64,000 bases of DNA from Cadophora sp. MPI-SDFR-AT-0126 (taxonomy: Eukaryota > Ascomycota > Leotiomycetes > Helotiales > Ploettnerulaceae), in the NCBI GenBank assembly GCA_020747065.1, contig JAGMVK010000016.1, positions 1,302,001 through 1,366,000 of the forward strand. Reading direction: 5' to 3'. This document shows, in pieces, positions 1 through 12,959 of this stretch. The position numbers were made by a program, and so were the translations under genes. Under the pieces are notes generated by a model. It was not told the origin of the DNA. It worked only from the letters and a program-made list of their open reading frames with translations, and searched no databases. How positions within the stretch are numbered: the stretch's first letter is position 1; every line of letters begins with the position of its first letter.

Positions 1-1199
1 GAGTGTTATTATAAGGCCGCTTATTAGTGCTTTGAATTAAAGGGTAATTAAATATAAATTAAACTTATTTTTTTCTTTATATCTTAAATAGAAATGAAAA
101 TACTTATAAGTAATTAATGAGAATTATAAGGAAATTATAATAAAGGAAAAACCGCTTCTTATTTGAAACTTCTCTATTATTCCCCTGAATTAACCCTATT
201 AACTCGTAAGTTTGGATTATAAGTTAAATAAGCCTTTAAATTAATACTAAGTGGTCTCTAAACCTAACCTTCTATTTTCATAATTAAGGTATTAGTATTA
301 ATTAGCTCTTAAAGAGCTTTATTTAATGCTATCTTTATTATAGTATTAGTAGGATTACTAGTACTATTAATCCACCGAATCTCTGTTAGCTCCCTGCACT
401 TATATAATTACCGAATTACCATAATATCAATTATTAAACGCTTCTCCTTTATAGTGCCAAGTTTGATAATACACTTATAAAGAGATAGAGAATTTATATA
501 TATTATAATCGGAAGCTGTAGGAGTTTAAGCTTATCTGTTACTATATTAATAGTAATTCTCAAAGTAATTAATATATTAATTCCTGTTATTATAGTATAT
601 AGCTCTAAAGCGAGTACAGTACGTATTACTCTCTTACACTTTATAGAGCTTATATGAATAATATTACTAGAGAGGGTAAATTCTGAATCCCCCTCTATTT
701 CTGATCCAATTATTACTAGAAACCTGATCTATGAACTTAGATCCTTATTATTAGTAAATAATCTATTAATAAAGATATAAAATCTGGTAGAGTGTAGGTC
801 TACTAGTATGTACTATAAACCTCTCTTTATATTATTTATTTACTATTAAAGACGTTAGTTTAGGGCCTTCGTATCTTTTACTGTTGGATCCTGATATTAT
901 GCTATTACTAATAAATTAAAAGTGGCTTTAAATTGATAGATTATTGTAATATACGCGCTGTAAGCTTGTTGTTTTATATATACTTTCTTATAATCTAGCG
1001 CTATTATATTAATTAACTCTAGTCTTATTCCTTAATTTTTCTACGATATATAGATATTATTCCTAGCTAAAGTAATAGTACATCTATTAAATATAATAGA
1101 TTCAGAGGAGTTTAAGACCTGAATTAGTTTTATTAAGAAATTAGCTTTCGTAATCCCTTCTTACTCTTGTGCTAAGAATTCATTATCTCTAAGGATTAA

Positions 1200-1760
1200 T
1201 ATGTTATTTATTTATATTTCAATAATCTTAAAATCGTGGTTATTTTTAGTATTAATTAGTAAGTAAGGGTCATATATTAATATTTCTATTTGAAGTTTTT
1301 CCATATGATATTTATAGTAGGTATTAAACTAGTAATTTCCGAATTCTAGTATACTATAAAGAGAAAGTATTACTATAAATATCGTATTAAGAGGGAACTT
1401 ATTTGCGATCTTTTTAGGTGGCTACATAAGGATGTTTCTAAGAAGTTTTATTGTTAACTGGATATAGGCTTGGGTAATGTTCTAAATTACTAGATGTATA
1501 TTAGATCTCTTTTAGATTTAATTTAAATGTCTTATAATAGCGGCTAGTAATATGATTAATCACTGACTTACTTATTGAATAATTGGAGATTGGGTTAATA
1601 TCTCTTTCTTACTTTTATTATTAAAGTATTAGATAATAAGCCTTGATTTCTTATATAGTATTAATAATTCCTTGCCTTTTATTTTGTTTACTATTCTTGA
1701 TTTAAAGATGCGGTAGCCTCTTACTCTAGGGTCATTTCTGGAAATCAGTATAAAAACGCC
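1200..1760 (-). pseudogene. Copia reverse transcriptase remnant
   Basis: The minus-strand translation holds the ordered Copia RT landmarks: RGVFILISRNDPRVRGYRIF, then KIKGKE, then ILTQSPIIQ, a helix ending near 1560, DITQAYIQ near 1460-1480, and PPKKIANKFP near 1400. Many in-frame stops and Gly/Arg-to-Lys type changes fit G-to-A RIP. It cannot make a functional enzyme. The catalytic aspartate of the first motif (the D of DITQAY) is still readable. Confidence 0.75.
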
Positions 1761-4700
1761 TCTCTTAATAAGAGCCTCATACTTAATTCGATAGGACTAC
1801 TGGAATAGTGGGCTAGGTATAGTAATCTTACTCTCTACGCGTAACTTAATCGATAGCCCTTAATCCCTTATTTCCTTTTTAATTAGAAATATATTAGTAT
1901 TGTAATTATTATTAATTATTAGTAGTCCCGGGATTAGTTTTATAAATAGGACTTTAACTGTGATTTGGGAGGGTTTCGGTACTATTTTGTAGGCTTTTTG
2001 GATTAGTAAGCTAGGCTCATGGGTTATATCTGGCACTTTTTTTTTCTTTTATTTAACACCAGATATATCTATTTTAAATAGGTATATAGATATTAATTAA
2101 AATATACGTACTTTATTATTATTTATATTAATTCTGTATACCTTGCCTTTTATTCCTAAGAAAATGTATAGTCCTCTCTAGTCTTTCTTTTCTTACTATA
2201 CTAAAACTTGATCTTAAAGCTGGAGATTATAAATATGCGTTATACTGGGGCCATTATAGGTTACTAGCGCATCATTAGCTTGGTATTTAGTATATACTTT
2301 GCGTACTTCTTTTATGGCCTTTTTAATAGTTTCCGTACGTTACTGAATAGACGGGTTTAAAGGATCTATTTCTGTTATTCTAAGGTAAGCTCTAAAAACG
2401 AGTAGTATAGGAATTAAGTCATTTAGTCTAGCTGTATTATTAATAGCTTTGATAGCTATTTGTAATTAATCCTTATTACTTAGATCGGAATACTTTACTA
2501 TAACGATTTTATAGGTACGCCTAAGTAAATAATAATACTATTCTACTTTACTAACTAAGTAGTGTACCTCTACAAGTATAAGCTTTAGTATACTTCCTAT
2601 TGCTCTAAGTACTCCCTAAAACTTCTTAGAATTAAAGTTAGTTCTATAGTTATAGATAATAAAGTCTAGGGGCCTAATATATATATCTATCTATACTAAC
2701 TTAAAAGTATTAAAAGTAGCCTGAGCTATAGCTGATCTAAGGCGCCTTTGGAGCAGTTTCGCAGTTCCGAACCCTGTGGCCTTATCGATTATGTGAAGTA
2801 TATATCGGTTCCTAAATTATGCTATATTAATATAGACTGTATAATTAAAGTTGATATCGTTTTATAATTTGAAGCGAAAGCGATATAGAGTGTCTGCGTG
2901 TGTCTGGTAATGCTTATATATCTCTTTAACTCGTAATATAATCTTAGAATCGGAATCATAGCTTGCTTAATCTAATAAGTATTATAATCGTTATATTGAT
3001 GGATAGCTGAATCTTTTATATAGCCGGTGAATCTTTATCTCTATTAGGTAGCACTTATTAATAGTACTATTCGAAGAATTAATAAGTTAATGATTTTAGT
3101 CTAAGAGCAGCTATAGATAATTATTCTTCTATATAATTAAGTACTTCTTATTACCTTGAACTAATATATTTTATATATTGTTATAGTATACCTCTATCTT
3201 ATCTATTTATTATAAGTATAGTAGGAATAGTATATCTGTATCTATAATATAGAAATCCAAAATTCTAACTGGAGTATTTACTGTAGCAATTCTAAGGGAA
3301 GGTTATGAACCTACTCCAAATTTAATCTGATTCTTACTTAACTCACTGGTATTATATTTGATATTTTAAATCCGTTATAACGTATATAATTGATTAAGAC
3401 CTTCAATATTTTTATTAAAAGCGCCTGTATTAATGAGAAGACCTTGGAAGAAATAATCTATTTATTGAATTATATAGGCCTCATTTTCTAGAGGTTTTTG
3501 AATCCGGCTTTCTAGAATATAGGTAGCCTTCTTCTCTTTAAATTATTCCATTACTTCCTGCGTATTATATATTACTTTACTAGTACTAAATATAGTTATA
3601 AAGTTAGTTGATTTATTACTATATTTGCTATCTGAATCTATAGAGGTTTTATTAATCTTGGAAGAAGTATCTTAGTTATTAGGGTTATTTAGGTTATCTC
3701 TTTCTAACTAACCTTGAATATTTCCTAAACTTGATTTGATTTCCTCTATATATACTAGGTAGGCTTAAAATAATACCTTTATAAGTTTCATACCTTTAGC
3801 TTTTTATATAGTAAAGTATCGCGCTTTAGAAATTGCCTGCTCCTTATTAGAATAGTAGCTATTATAATAGTCTATCTTCTTGCAGATAATACACCCTATA
3901 TAACCTGGCTTAGACTTGAATGTAGTTCCGTGTTTATTACTTACGGAAAACTTTATCCTTTAGTTTAAGTAGTAGGCTATCTTATCCATAATATAAGCAC
4001 GGTATTGACTCGGCCCTAAATCAGTGTTTTTACTAACTCGTGATCCCGACTTATGAGTTATTTCTACACTTAGAGCTGTGCAAAGACTATTTATTAATGT
4101 AGGGAAAGTTGGTAGTGCTTGAAATAGTGCTATCTTAAAGAGTAGGTTACTTGAAACTCCTTGTATGAGTTTATTGTGTAAAGTTTTATTATTCCGTATA
4201 TTATTATCTTTGAGACTAAGTTAGATACTTTATAGCTCTTTAGTAAAGTTCTTTAATTAGACTAGAATTAGCTTACTCTTTTAGTAAAGTTTAGCTTGAA
4301 ATAATAAGAAGGTTAAGCTAAACTATCAGCTAAGGAATTAGTTAGCTCTCTCTTTTATCTTGAAATTAGTATATGTTGCTTTAATAAGTTTATTAAAGTT
4401 ATACCCTTTATTCTGAAGGTACCGGTAATAGTACGTAGATACTTCGTCTTGGAGTATTGTTGGAAATACCTAGTACTAAATATTATAATTAATACTTACT
4501 TTCTGGTAGAAGTTAGTAAAGATGTGTAGTTTCTTATCTAAGTAGTCTTTAGATTTACTATACTAAAGCTCTTTAGTATATATTTTATTAAGGTTCACTA
4601 GCGATTTTAATTAATCTTATGTTAGTGTTTCTATAATATACTAAGGCGGCTGTATCTGTTCTGTATATAGTTTAATTATTCTCAGTACTATAAATGGGGG

Positions 4701-5847
4701 TAAAGATCTATCCTGTAGGTGTACTTCTGGAATTAGTACAGGGTTTAGTAATAGATTCTTATTTAGTCTTCACTTTAGCGCTGTATTTAGGGATTCTCTT
4801 CTAGGAGTAAATAAGAATTCTCTCTTTATATGAACTAGTAGTATTACGGTGTACAGATTATTATCTGGAATAATAGTCCTTATATAAGCAGGGGTTATAA
4901 GATAGTCTGAGATCTGAGATACCTTAGCTCTTAGGAAATTACTCTTTAATGGAATATATTAGCGTAATCCCTTTTCCTTATCTAAAGGAGTTAATTTAGT
5001 AGAATCGATTATTATAGTTAGCTTATTACGTTAAGATAATAGTAGTATTCCTTAATGAAGTGTTTAAGTAATTGAAGCTATTACTTAGCAAGGGTTCTGA
5101 ATATAGTCCGGTACTATGTTAGGAGCATTCCGAATCTGTAACTCTAGCTATTCTTCTGGCCAAAAGTTAGTTTTAGCTCGAGCTATTTGAGCGAGTGTAA
5201 TTGTAATTAGTGTTTTATCCTTCTGTATAAATATACTATTTACTTATAATATATTATATAAGTATATTTATTCTATCTTCTTAATACGAGTGAAGTAGCC
5301 TAGAGACTAATTTCTGAAATATTCCTAAAAGTTTAGAAATAGGAATTCGCCTTTAAAATAGCTATTATAGAAGTTCTTTTAAAACTCCTGCAAGAGTTTT
5401 ATAATATTATTTAGTAGTATTTCTACTAGTCGCGGTCCTAACTATATCATTACCGCTTCTGCCTCTGCTCTTATAGCTATTTCTTCCTCTTTCTTACCCT
5501 AATCTGAAGTAATTGGTATTTCTTTAGTTATAATTCGTACCTAATTCAGTAGTATTCCGGAACTGATACTTAATTTTTACTTAGAATCTCCTTAGCTGAA
5601 GTTAAGTAATTAACTTAACGATTATTAAAGAGGAATCGTTGCTATTATTATGTGTACTACTATACGAGATTTATAGTTTAAATGTGATACTAGTCCCCTC
5701 CTACTAAATCGTTAATTATTAATTTAGGTTTAAAGATAGCCTGAAAAGTATAGCTAAGTACTTAATGTTAAGTCGCCGCTTATCCTACTATAATTTATCT
5801 ATTTATAGTTCGCATTAACTACTAATTAGTATTAGTTTAATACCAAA

Positions 5848-6046
5848 TATAAGCTAAGAATTAAACGTAAATATTATGTATATATATATTAAGCTTAATA
5901 GTGTGGAAAATCTGTGTCTCTTCTAAGAGGGGGTGGGAGGTACTAGACTATATACTGCCTCCCGAAACGCTACTGAATTACCCCTGTAAGTGGTCCTACC
6001 TCCTATTCTAGCTAAGACATGCTTTGGATAGGCCTGCGGACCAACA
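5848..6046 (-). repeat. 5' LTR of the Copia relic with adjacent primer-binding site
   Basis: On the minus strand the element begins with TGTTGGTCCGCAGG at 6046. About 200 bp further in, at 5834-5845, lies TGGTATTAAAC, which is what RIP would make of the TGGTATCAGAGC-type initiator-Met primer site typical of Copia elements. The outer part (about 5900-6046) is far less AT-rich than the internal region. The inner edge is estimated from the primer site. The 3' copy lies outside the window, so the LTR length cannot be confirmed. Confidence 0.6.
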
Positions 6047-6954
6047 ATAAGAGTAAGTAAATACTATTTAATTCTTTAACTCTTATATATCTAATTCAAG
6101 TTATATATACTTTCTAGCTATAGTAATAGACTGTGATTTATTATTATTATTAAAAGTAATAGAGGATTTTATCTTATACGAGTTTACTACTAGGTATAGT
6201 ATTAAGCGAGTATTAAAATAAATAAATATTATCATATTTCTTATAGCTATACAAATTATTAAAATAATTATAATAACTAATTATAGTATAAGTTTAAGAT
6301 AAGCTATAGTAAGGGATATAAATTAGCTATAGCTATAGTTTATAAAGATATTTATAAAGTATAAAAACTATATATTTAGTGCTTTAGTAGTAACTAGAGC
6401 CTGAATTCGTAAGAAAAGTGAACTTTAACTTTATAGTAGAAAAATATTAGTGAATTATATTACTTACTTTTACTACTTACTTAATTTTTCGTCTACTTTT
6501 ACTATATACTTAATTTTATATAAAGTAAGCTACTTCTACTTTTACTTCTATATATTTCCTTACTTTTCTTAACTTTTTTACTATAATCTCTAATTATACT
6601 TATAACTATTAATTCCTTTAATTACTACGTATTAATTTCTAGTATTAATTATTACTTTAGCTTCTTTTTCTCTTCTTTTAAGAATAATAATTTACCTTTA
6701 TATTAATCTGCTATTCCTTAATTTACTATAACTTTACTTACTATTCCTTTATATAATATATATTAATCTATTTACTATAGCTTCTTAAATATTCTTTATT
6801 GTAACTTCTATATATTATTATATACTTTTATAAGCTTTTAGTATATATATCTTTATCTTTTACCTTTTTTATACTTACTATATTATTTCCTTTAGTATAA
6901 GCTTACTTTATATTTATATTTTTATTACTTTATTATTTTTTAAAGTATATATTT
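6047..6954. other. AT-rich non-coding tract, nothing recognised
   Basis: Extremely AT-rich sequence left of the minisatellite block. It contains many short runs of the ttacttt, tatatttac and ttctact type that resemble the units of the following 49-bp array, so it may be older, more scrambled repeat units. I see no coding potential on either strand. Confidence 0.5.
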
Positions 6955-7440
6955 ACTTTACTTTGTACTTCTATTATATTACTATACTTTAAAGTATATA
7001 TTTTTACTACTATACTATTATTTAGAGTATATATTAATAATACTTTTTATTTCTATTACCTTACTAATTCTTCTAGTATATATTTACTTTACTTCTTATT
7101 TCTACTACCTTATTATTCTTTCTAGTATACGTTTCTATTATTATATTATTATTTAGAGTATATATTTACTTTACTTTATATTTCTACTACCTTATTATTC
7201 TTTAGAGTTTATGTTTACTTTACTTTATATTCCTATTAATTTACTATTCTTTAGAATATATATTTACTTTACTTTATATTTCTACTATCTTACTTTTTTT
7301 TAAAGTATATATTTACTTTACTTTATATTTCTATTACTTTACTATTTTTTAAAGTATATATTTACTTTACTTTATATTTCTATTACCTTATTATTTTTTA
7401 AAGTATATATTAATATTACTTCTTATTTCTACTATTATAT
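6955..7440. repeat. Minisatellite A, 49-bp unit
   Basis: Tandem copies of a pyrimidine-rich unit carrying agagtatatatttactttac and ending near ccttattattcttt. The unit start (agagta, agaata or aaagta) falls at 7155, 7204, 7253, 7302, 7351 and 7400, exactly 49 bp apart. Less regular copies extend left to about 6955. Differences between copies are mostly single transitions. Confidence 0.85.
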
Positions 7441-7449
7441 TATTTTAAA

Positions 7450-7830
7450 TAAATAGTTTAGAGTTAGCTTATACTCTTATTCTTATTACTAAATATTTTA
7501 GATATACTTTTTACTCTTATTTCTATTATTATATTACTTTAGATAGTTTAAAGCTAACTTATACTCTTATTCTTATTACTAAATATTTCAGACTTACTTT
7601 TTGCTCTTATTTCTATTATTAAATATTTTAAAGCTAGCTTTCTTATTTCTATTACTAAATATTTTAAAGCTAGCTTATACTCTTATTTCTACTACTAAAT
7701 ATTTCAAGACTAGCTTATATACTTATTTATATTACTAAATATTTCAAGACTAGCTTATATACTTATTTCTACTACTAAATATCTTTAAACTAGCTAGTAC
7801 ACTTATTTCTATTACTAGATTATTATAATT
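7450..7830. repeat. Minisatellite B, 40-bp unit
   Basis: Tandem units of the form atttcaagactagcttatat followed by acttatttctactactaaat. The best copies start at 7701, 7741 and 7781, exactly 40 bp apart; earlier copies at about 7450-7700 are more diverged (tttaaagctagc, ttcagactta). The 3' half of the unit, ttatttctactacta, is nearly the same as a segment of the flanking 49- and 53-bp arrays. Confidence 0.8.
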
Positions 7831-7849
7831 TATATATTCTTAATAGTAT

Positions 7850-8078
7850 TTCCTTTATTTTTACTATTATATAATAAGAAGTTCTAGTATCTATTATATT
7901 ATTTTCCTTATTTCTATTACTATATAGTAGAAAGTTCTAGTATTCTTTATATTATTTTTCTTATTTCTACTACTATATAATAAGAAGTTCTAGTATTTAT
8001 TATATTATTTTCTTTGTTTTTACTATTATATAATAAGAAGTTCTAGTATTCTTTATATTATTTTTCTTATTTCTACTT
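7850..8078. repeat. Minisatellite C, 53-bp unit
   Basis: Four copies of a unit containing gttctagtattctttatatt and cttatttctactactatata. The gttctag landmark sits at 7881, 7934, 7987 and 8040, an exact 53-bp spacing. The array stops abruptly at 8078, where base composition becomes less extreme (ctacttagggttaggggct). Confidence 0.85.
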
Positions 8079-8831
8079 AGGGTTAGGGGCTAATATTAAT
8101 ACTACTTTAGGCGAGTAACTACTGTACATCTTAAAGTAGCTATTCCTAATTTTAGAATATAGCGGCACTATACAAATATCTAGGCGCTTCCATCTTAATT
8201 TACTAACTCTCTTCTTAAACTATTAGTAATAACTTAAATCTAAGTCTGAAATTAAAGCTACTCTAAGCTATATTACGTGCTTATAAAGTAATCAAGTAAC
8301 TGAAGAATAGTCTAACTCTTAATTAGAGCTAAACTTCGCGTTTACTTATTTCCTGCCTTAAAGAACTAAAGTAATAGACTTAGAAGTTAAACGTAGCTAA
8401 ATATCTACTTGGCTAAAGACTATCCGTATAATCTATATCTTATTTAATAGAGTTAGTGCGGTATTTAGTTTAAACGCATATTCCTTAATATCCTCTATTA
8501 ATAGAGGTTCTCTTATCTATAGTAAGATCTTCTGTAATTAGTTAGTAGCCTTAGAAAAGCTACTTTATACTATCTCCCTGCGCGTGTCTCTAATTTAGAT
8601 AAATAGGAAACTACTTTACTAATTATTAACTACTATAACTTATAGCTTAGAGTTCTTTAACTACTACCTTTATATTTAAACTAAGTATATAAAAAATCTG
8701 AAGACCTTAGCTTTAGTACTTTAGTATAACTAATCTATACTTATAGAAGAGAAGTTAATAATAGTAATCTTACTAATAGAATTAAAGTAATACTATAATT
8801 TAGGATAATATATATATCCTGGAAATAGAAG
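8079..8831. other. Stretch between minisatellites and Gypsy LTR, nothing recognised
   Basis: AT-rich but with somewhat more C and G than its flanks (for example cgagtaactactgtacatc near 8110 and ccctgcgcgtgtctc near 8577). No open frame or domain was recognised on either strand. It may be an LTR or non-coding remnant of another RIP-mutated element. Confidence 0.35.
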
Positions 8832-9054
8832 TATATTATAATAAGGCGTATATTTAGAATTAGGGTATTACCTTAGGCAATCTTAGTTATAAGCCTTAGT
8901 GAGCTCCCTTTACTTATAAGAGCTTTCTTTTACTTATAGAATTAGAAGAATTAAAGACTTTTTTTATCTTAAATTTTAGCTATAAGTAGCTTCTTATATT
9001 TTACTCTTAGGTTTAGTAACTTACTTAGTTTTTATATTATTTTAGGTCTTTATA
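8832..9054 (+). repeat. 5' LTR of the Gypsy relic
   Basis: Matches the copy at 23061-23281 through ataataagg, tatatttagaattag, agccttagt, gctccct, tataagtagcttcttat and ggtttagt. Both copies end in ctttata, which RIP would make from a canonical CA end. This copy is more heavily mutated than the 3' one. The exact first base is uncertain by a few positions. Confidence 0.7.
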
Positions 9055-9056
9055 TT

Positions 9057-9074
9057 TAATAACTTATATAAGAA
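9057..9074 (+). other. Primer-binding site of the Gypsy relic, RIP-altered
   Basis: The bases tttaataacttatataa directly after the 5' LTR equal tttggtgacctacgcag, the site downstream of the intact Gypsy LTR at 54249, if G-to-A and C-to-T changes are allowed. Every mismatch in that stretch is a RIP-type transition. This supports both the LTR boundary and the relatedness of the two elements. Confidence 0.6.
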
Positions 9075-11869
9075 GAAAAATTATTAAGATTTTATCCTTA
9101 TATAACTAATATAAAAGTATCTTATTTTATATTTAGAATTATTATAATCTAAAATTAATAATAATATTAATAGCTTTATTTCTGCTCTTAGTAAGCTAGA
9201 AGTTCTTTACCTTAGTATTAATAGAAGAGAATAAGTTAAAAGACTTATAATATAATTAATATAAAAGCTAAAGTAGATCTCCTTATTTTTAATAAGATTA
9301 GTATAAGTTTATTATTATTAAACTTAATACCTTAAGATAGTTTTAGAAATTAAGTTTAGTTATAAAAGTACTATAGCTTTTTTTAAAAAGGAATAAGTAC
9401 TAGAACTTTAGAATAAAAATTAATAATTTAGAATTAAAAACTTAGGATCTTTTTTAAACTAATATCTTAAGTTAATTATAAAGCTTAATTCTAAAAGTAA
9501 TTTTAATTCTCTTACTTATTTTAAATACTTTATTAGAATTATTAAGATAGAATTTAGCTTAGATTTATTACTAAGTAAAAACTTTAAATAAAGGAGGCGA
9601 AAAGTTACTTATAATCTTAAATTATAAATTAGCTTAATATAAAAAGTATACTAATTTTTCTTTTAAGAAAAAAAATCGAAAATTAATATCTTTACTTCTT
9701 TACTTATTCTTAGAACTTCTAAAAGAATTATTAAGTTTTAGTAAATTAGTATCTAAGCTTTTTAAAACTTATTAAATTCTTTCTTTATTTAATATTTCTA
9801 ATACTCCTAAAGAACTAAGCTTCTTAATCTCTTAAAATAAATTATTCTCTCTTATTAAACTTTACTTTAATTAGAATATAGCTAACTTATTAAAATAGAA
9901 CTTACTTTAGTTAATAAAGGATAAGATATTTTTTCTTAAGTTTAAAGAAATACTTTTCTTTATAGAAATTAATATTTTTAATTTCTTAGAATAGTATAAA
10001 GAAATCTATAATAACTACTTTATCTTTACTATAGAATAAGTTCTTTATTTTCTTTATTATTATAATAGTACTTATAAGGATATAGTTAAGACTATACTTA
10101 AGTAAAAGAAGTATAAAAACTAAGATATTCTTTTTAAGACTTTAAAAGTTAAATTTTAAGAGTATAATTAATACTAAATTAAGGATACTATAAAATTTCT
10201 TTAGAAGTTTATAATAATAACTAAGACTAATAAAGATCTTAAGAATTACTACTAACTTTATACTTAAGTATTAGAAGCTTTCTTATAAAAGGAGGTACTT
10301 AGTAAAGTAAATCGGAATTAACTATTTTTTCTTAATATTCTAGAAGAGCTTAGGAATAAGCTTATTAAATATTATAAAGTTAATAATTTAGCTTTAGAAA
10401 TCTATAAGAAGTATAAAGAATTTCGTAATAATATACTTAAATTAGTAAAAAGTAAGTAAATTATTAAAGTACTTTAATAAGAAAAAGTACTAATTACTAA
10501 GTATACTTAGGAAATTTAAGACTTAATTAAAGAATATACTTAGTATTCTATTATAATAAAAGTTATAAAAAAGAAGCTTAGAGTAGTACTTTTTATAAAG
10601 TAAGTAATTACTAAAGTAGAAAAAGAAAATTTAAAATAAATAATTTTAAATTTCACTAATTTAAAAATTAATAGACTTTATAATAAAATCGAGAAGTTTA
10701 TAATTAATATTTAAATATAATATACTTTAAAATTTAGATACTAGTATTAAAATACTTTTTAGTAATTTTACTTAGAATTTAATTACTTAAATTATACTTA
10801 ATAAAATATATAAAGTAATTAAATTAATATAAGTAAAGGTATAAAAGTTAATACTATAAGATATAAAAAAAGGCTAAGAGTTTATAATTTCTATAAGAGA
10901 AAGTATAGGATAGAACCTTACTAGTTTAAGGATAAATACCTAATCTTTTACTTCTATATTAATAATAGGATTTATTATATTAATAAGTATAGAAAGCTTT
11001 ATTATAGCTTAAATAAAGAAAAAGCTAAAGAAGTAGTTAAAAAGTAAAGGATAGCGTAGGTTAGTATAATTAGACTTAAGATTATTAGAATAAAGTAAGA
11101 CCTGGATTTAGAAGCTTAAAAAAAACCCTTAAATCTATATTATTATAAAGCCTCTTATTTGCGATATTAAGTTAAACTTAAAAGCTATAACTAATTTAGG
11201 TAAAAAAATAATTACTATTATTTATATATTTAAAGATATAAAACTTAAATAAGTAGAGATTAATACTAGTATAAGAACTAAGTAAGCTTTTTTAAGTAAA
11301 GTATAGAAGTAAAGAATAAAGTAGGAAAGAGATTATAAGATTATCTTAAATAAAGTAAATTAAGAGTTAAAATAACTTAAAATTACTAATAATAATTAAA
11401 TGATAAATAATATAAATAATAGTCTTAAAGTAAAGATTATTAAGAAAAGTACTAGAGCTAGAAGGTAAAAGAAAATAAGCTAGTAAAAAACTATTAAAGT
11501 ATTTAAATAGAAGAAATTTCTTAATAAATATATTATTTCCTTTACTTAAGTAAGTATAATTAATATTATTATAAATCAGGACTTAAAAGTTAAGATTAAG
11601 GACCTTTATAGCTTATAAGCTTAATAAGATAAGATAATAAATTAGATTATTCCCTTAGTACTAATTAAAGAGGGCTCTAATATTTATATTAGTTTAATTA
11701 AGGAGAATAAAATTAATAAACTTAAATCTAGTACTCTTAATACTATAGATATTAGTAAAATTAATATAAGAAATATTAAAACCCTTATAAACTTTATTAC
11801 TAAATAGAATAAAATAATTAGGAACTATTTAAAGCTTATTATATAAACTCCTAAAATATAAGTAGTAAT

Positions 11870-12060
11870 TATAGGAAAAATTAGAGTTTAAGTTATAGTA
11901 AACTCTGAGTTTAAAGTTAATATTATTAATAAAGCTATTACTAAAGTAGCTTAATTACTTATTATTTCTTATAAAGCTATAACTTTTTGAACTATTATTA
12001 GAGATTAAGTAACTTTTAATAGAAAGATTAAGAATATTACTATTAATATTAAGGGTATTT
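11870..12060 (+). pseudogene. Gypsy aspartic protease remnant
   Basis: Plus-strand reading gives IGKIRV, a stop, then VIVNSEFKVNIINKAITKVA. This sits where Gypsy proteases have a hydrophobic strand, an Asp-Ser/Thr-Gly-Ala motif and a following V-N-I-I segment. The catalytic Asp reads as Asn here (GAC to AAC, a RIP-type change). It precedes the RT region by the distance expected in a Gypsy pol. Confidence 0.5.
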
Positions 12061-12959
12061 AGAACTATACTAATTTTTTTATTATTAAGAATACTAATTA
12101 TAACTTATTACTTAGAATATTATTTATTCTTAAAAGCTACTTAAGTTTTAAGTACTTTAGTAATAGAATAATAATTATAATATTTATAGATATAGCTTAT
12201 ATAAAGACTAAGTAAGTTATTATTACTAAAGATTTTACTAATATTAGAGATAAATTAAAAAATATTTAATTAGTACATATACTAAGGTAAGTATTAGTAT
12301 AAAGAAAGACTTAGATAAACTAAAATAGGAAGTCTTTACTTCTAATCTAGGATTATGAATTAAAGTAAAGAGTTTTATAGAAATTACTAGCGTTAAGTTA
12401 CTAAATTAGGATATAATTAAAAAAAAAAAAAAAAAAACTATAATTTAACTTATAGGCTAGGATTATAGGTAATTATAAGTAAAATATATTCAATTTAATT
12501 AAATTTAAAAGGTAGAGGGTTTATATTTTTTATTAATAATAATCCTTTACTATAAGCTAAAACTAGGATTATAAATATTAATATACTTTATAAAAAGAAA
12601 GTAGATAAAATAAGGCTAGTAGATCTTAGGACTTTAAATAAAAATATACTTAGGGAAATTAATAATTAATTTAAGTAAGATAAGAAAGTATAACTACTTT
12701 AATTTAAAGAACTATTTATAAATTATATTATTAGCTGATTTTCAAATAAAGAGCTAGGATATTAGCTTATATAAAAAATATTTAACTAATTAACTATTAG
12801 TAAGTAATTAATAATAGAAGAATAAAAATTACTATTTTAAATACTATTAAATTATAAAAGAACTTTAGCCTTTAATTAGATCTAACTTAGTAAGATTAGG
12901 AAGGAAGTTATCTTATTATTAGAGATTAAAACTATATTATATAAAGCCTAGTAAGAGAA

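Larger units (their letters stand above)
1..6046 (-). mobile_element. RIP-degraded Ty1/Copia retrotransposon relic, 3' end beyond window
   Basis: Read on the minus strand this AT-rich tract gives a stop-ridden but recognisable Copia polyprotein. From high to low coordinates there is an LTR, a candidate primer-binding site, a gag-like start near 5.4 kb, a zinc-knuckle-like Cys-x2-Cys segment near 3870-3940 (CIICKKIDYY), a long central part expected to hold protease and integrase, and reverse transcriptase at about 1200-1760. The RT still shows the fungal Copia blocks: a basic stretch around FKSRIVN, then ILTQSPIIQ, DITQAYIQ and a PPKK..FP block. Stops are mostly TAA/TAG where CAA/CAG would be expected, as RIP leaves. 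The 3' LTR is not in the window. The family call is firm; internal boundaries are approximate. Confidence 0.8.

Noticed and set aside
6955..8078. CRISPR-like array
   Set aside because: Units are contiguous tandem repeats without unique spacers, and the genome is fungal.
12419..12437. A-run as the poly-A tail of a LINE or processed pseudogene
   Set aside because: It lies within the pol region of the Gypsy relic with continuous relic sequence on both sides, and RIP-rich DNA produces such runs.
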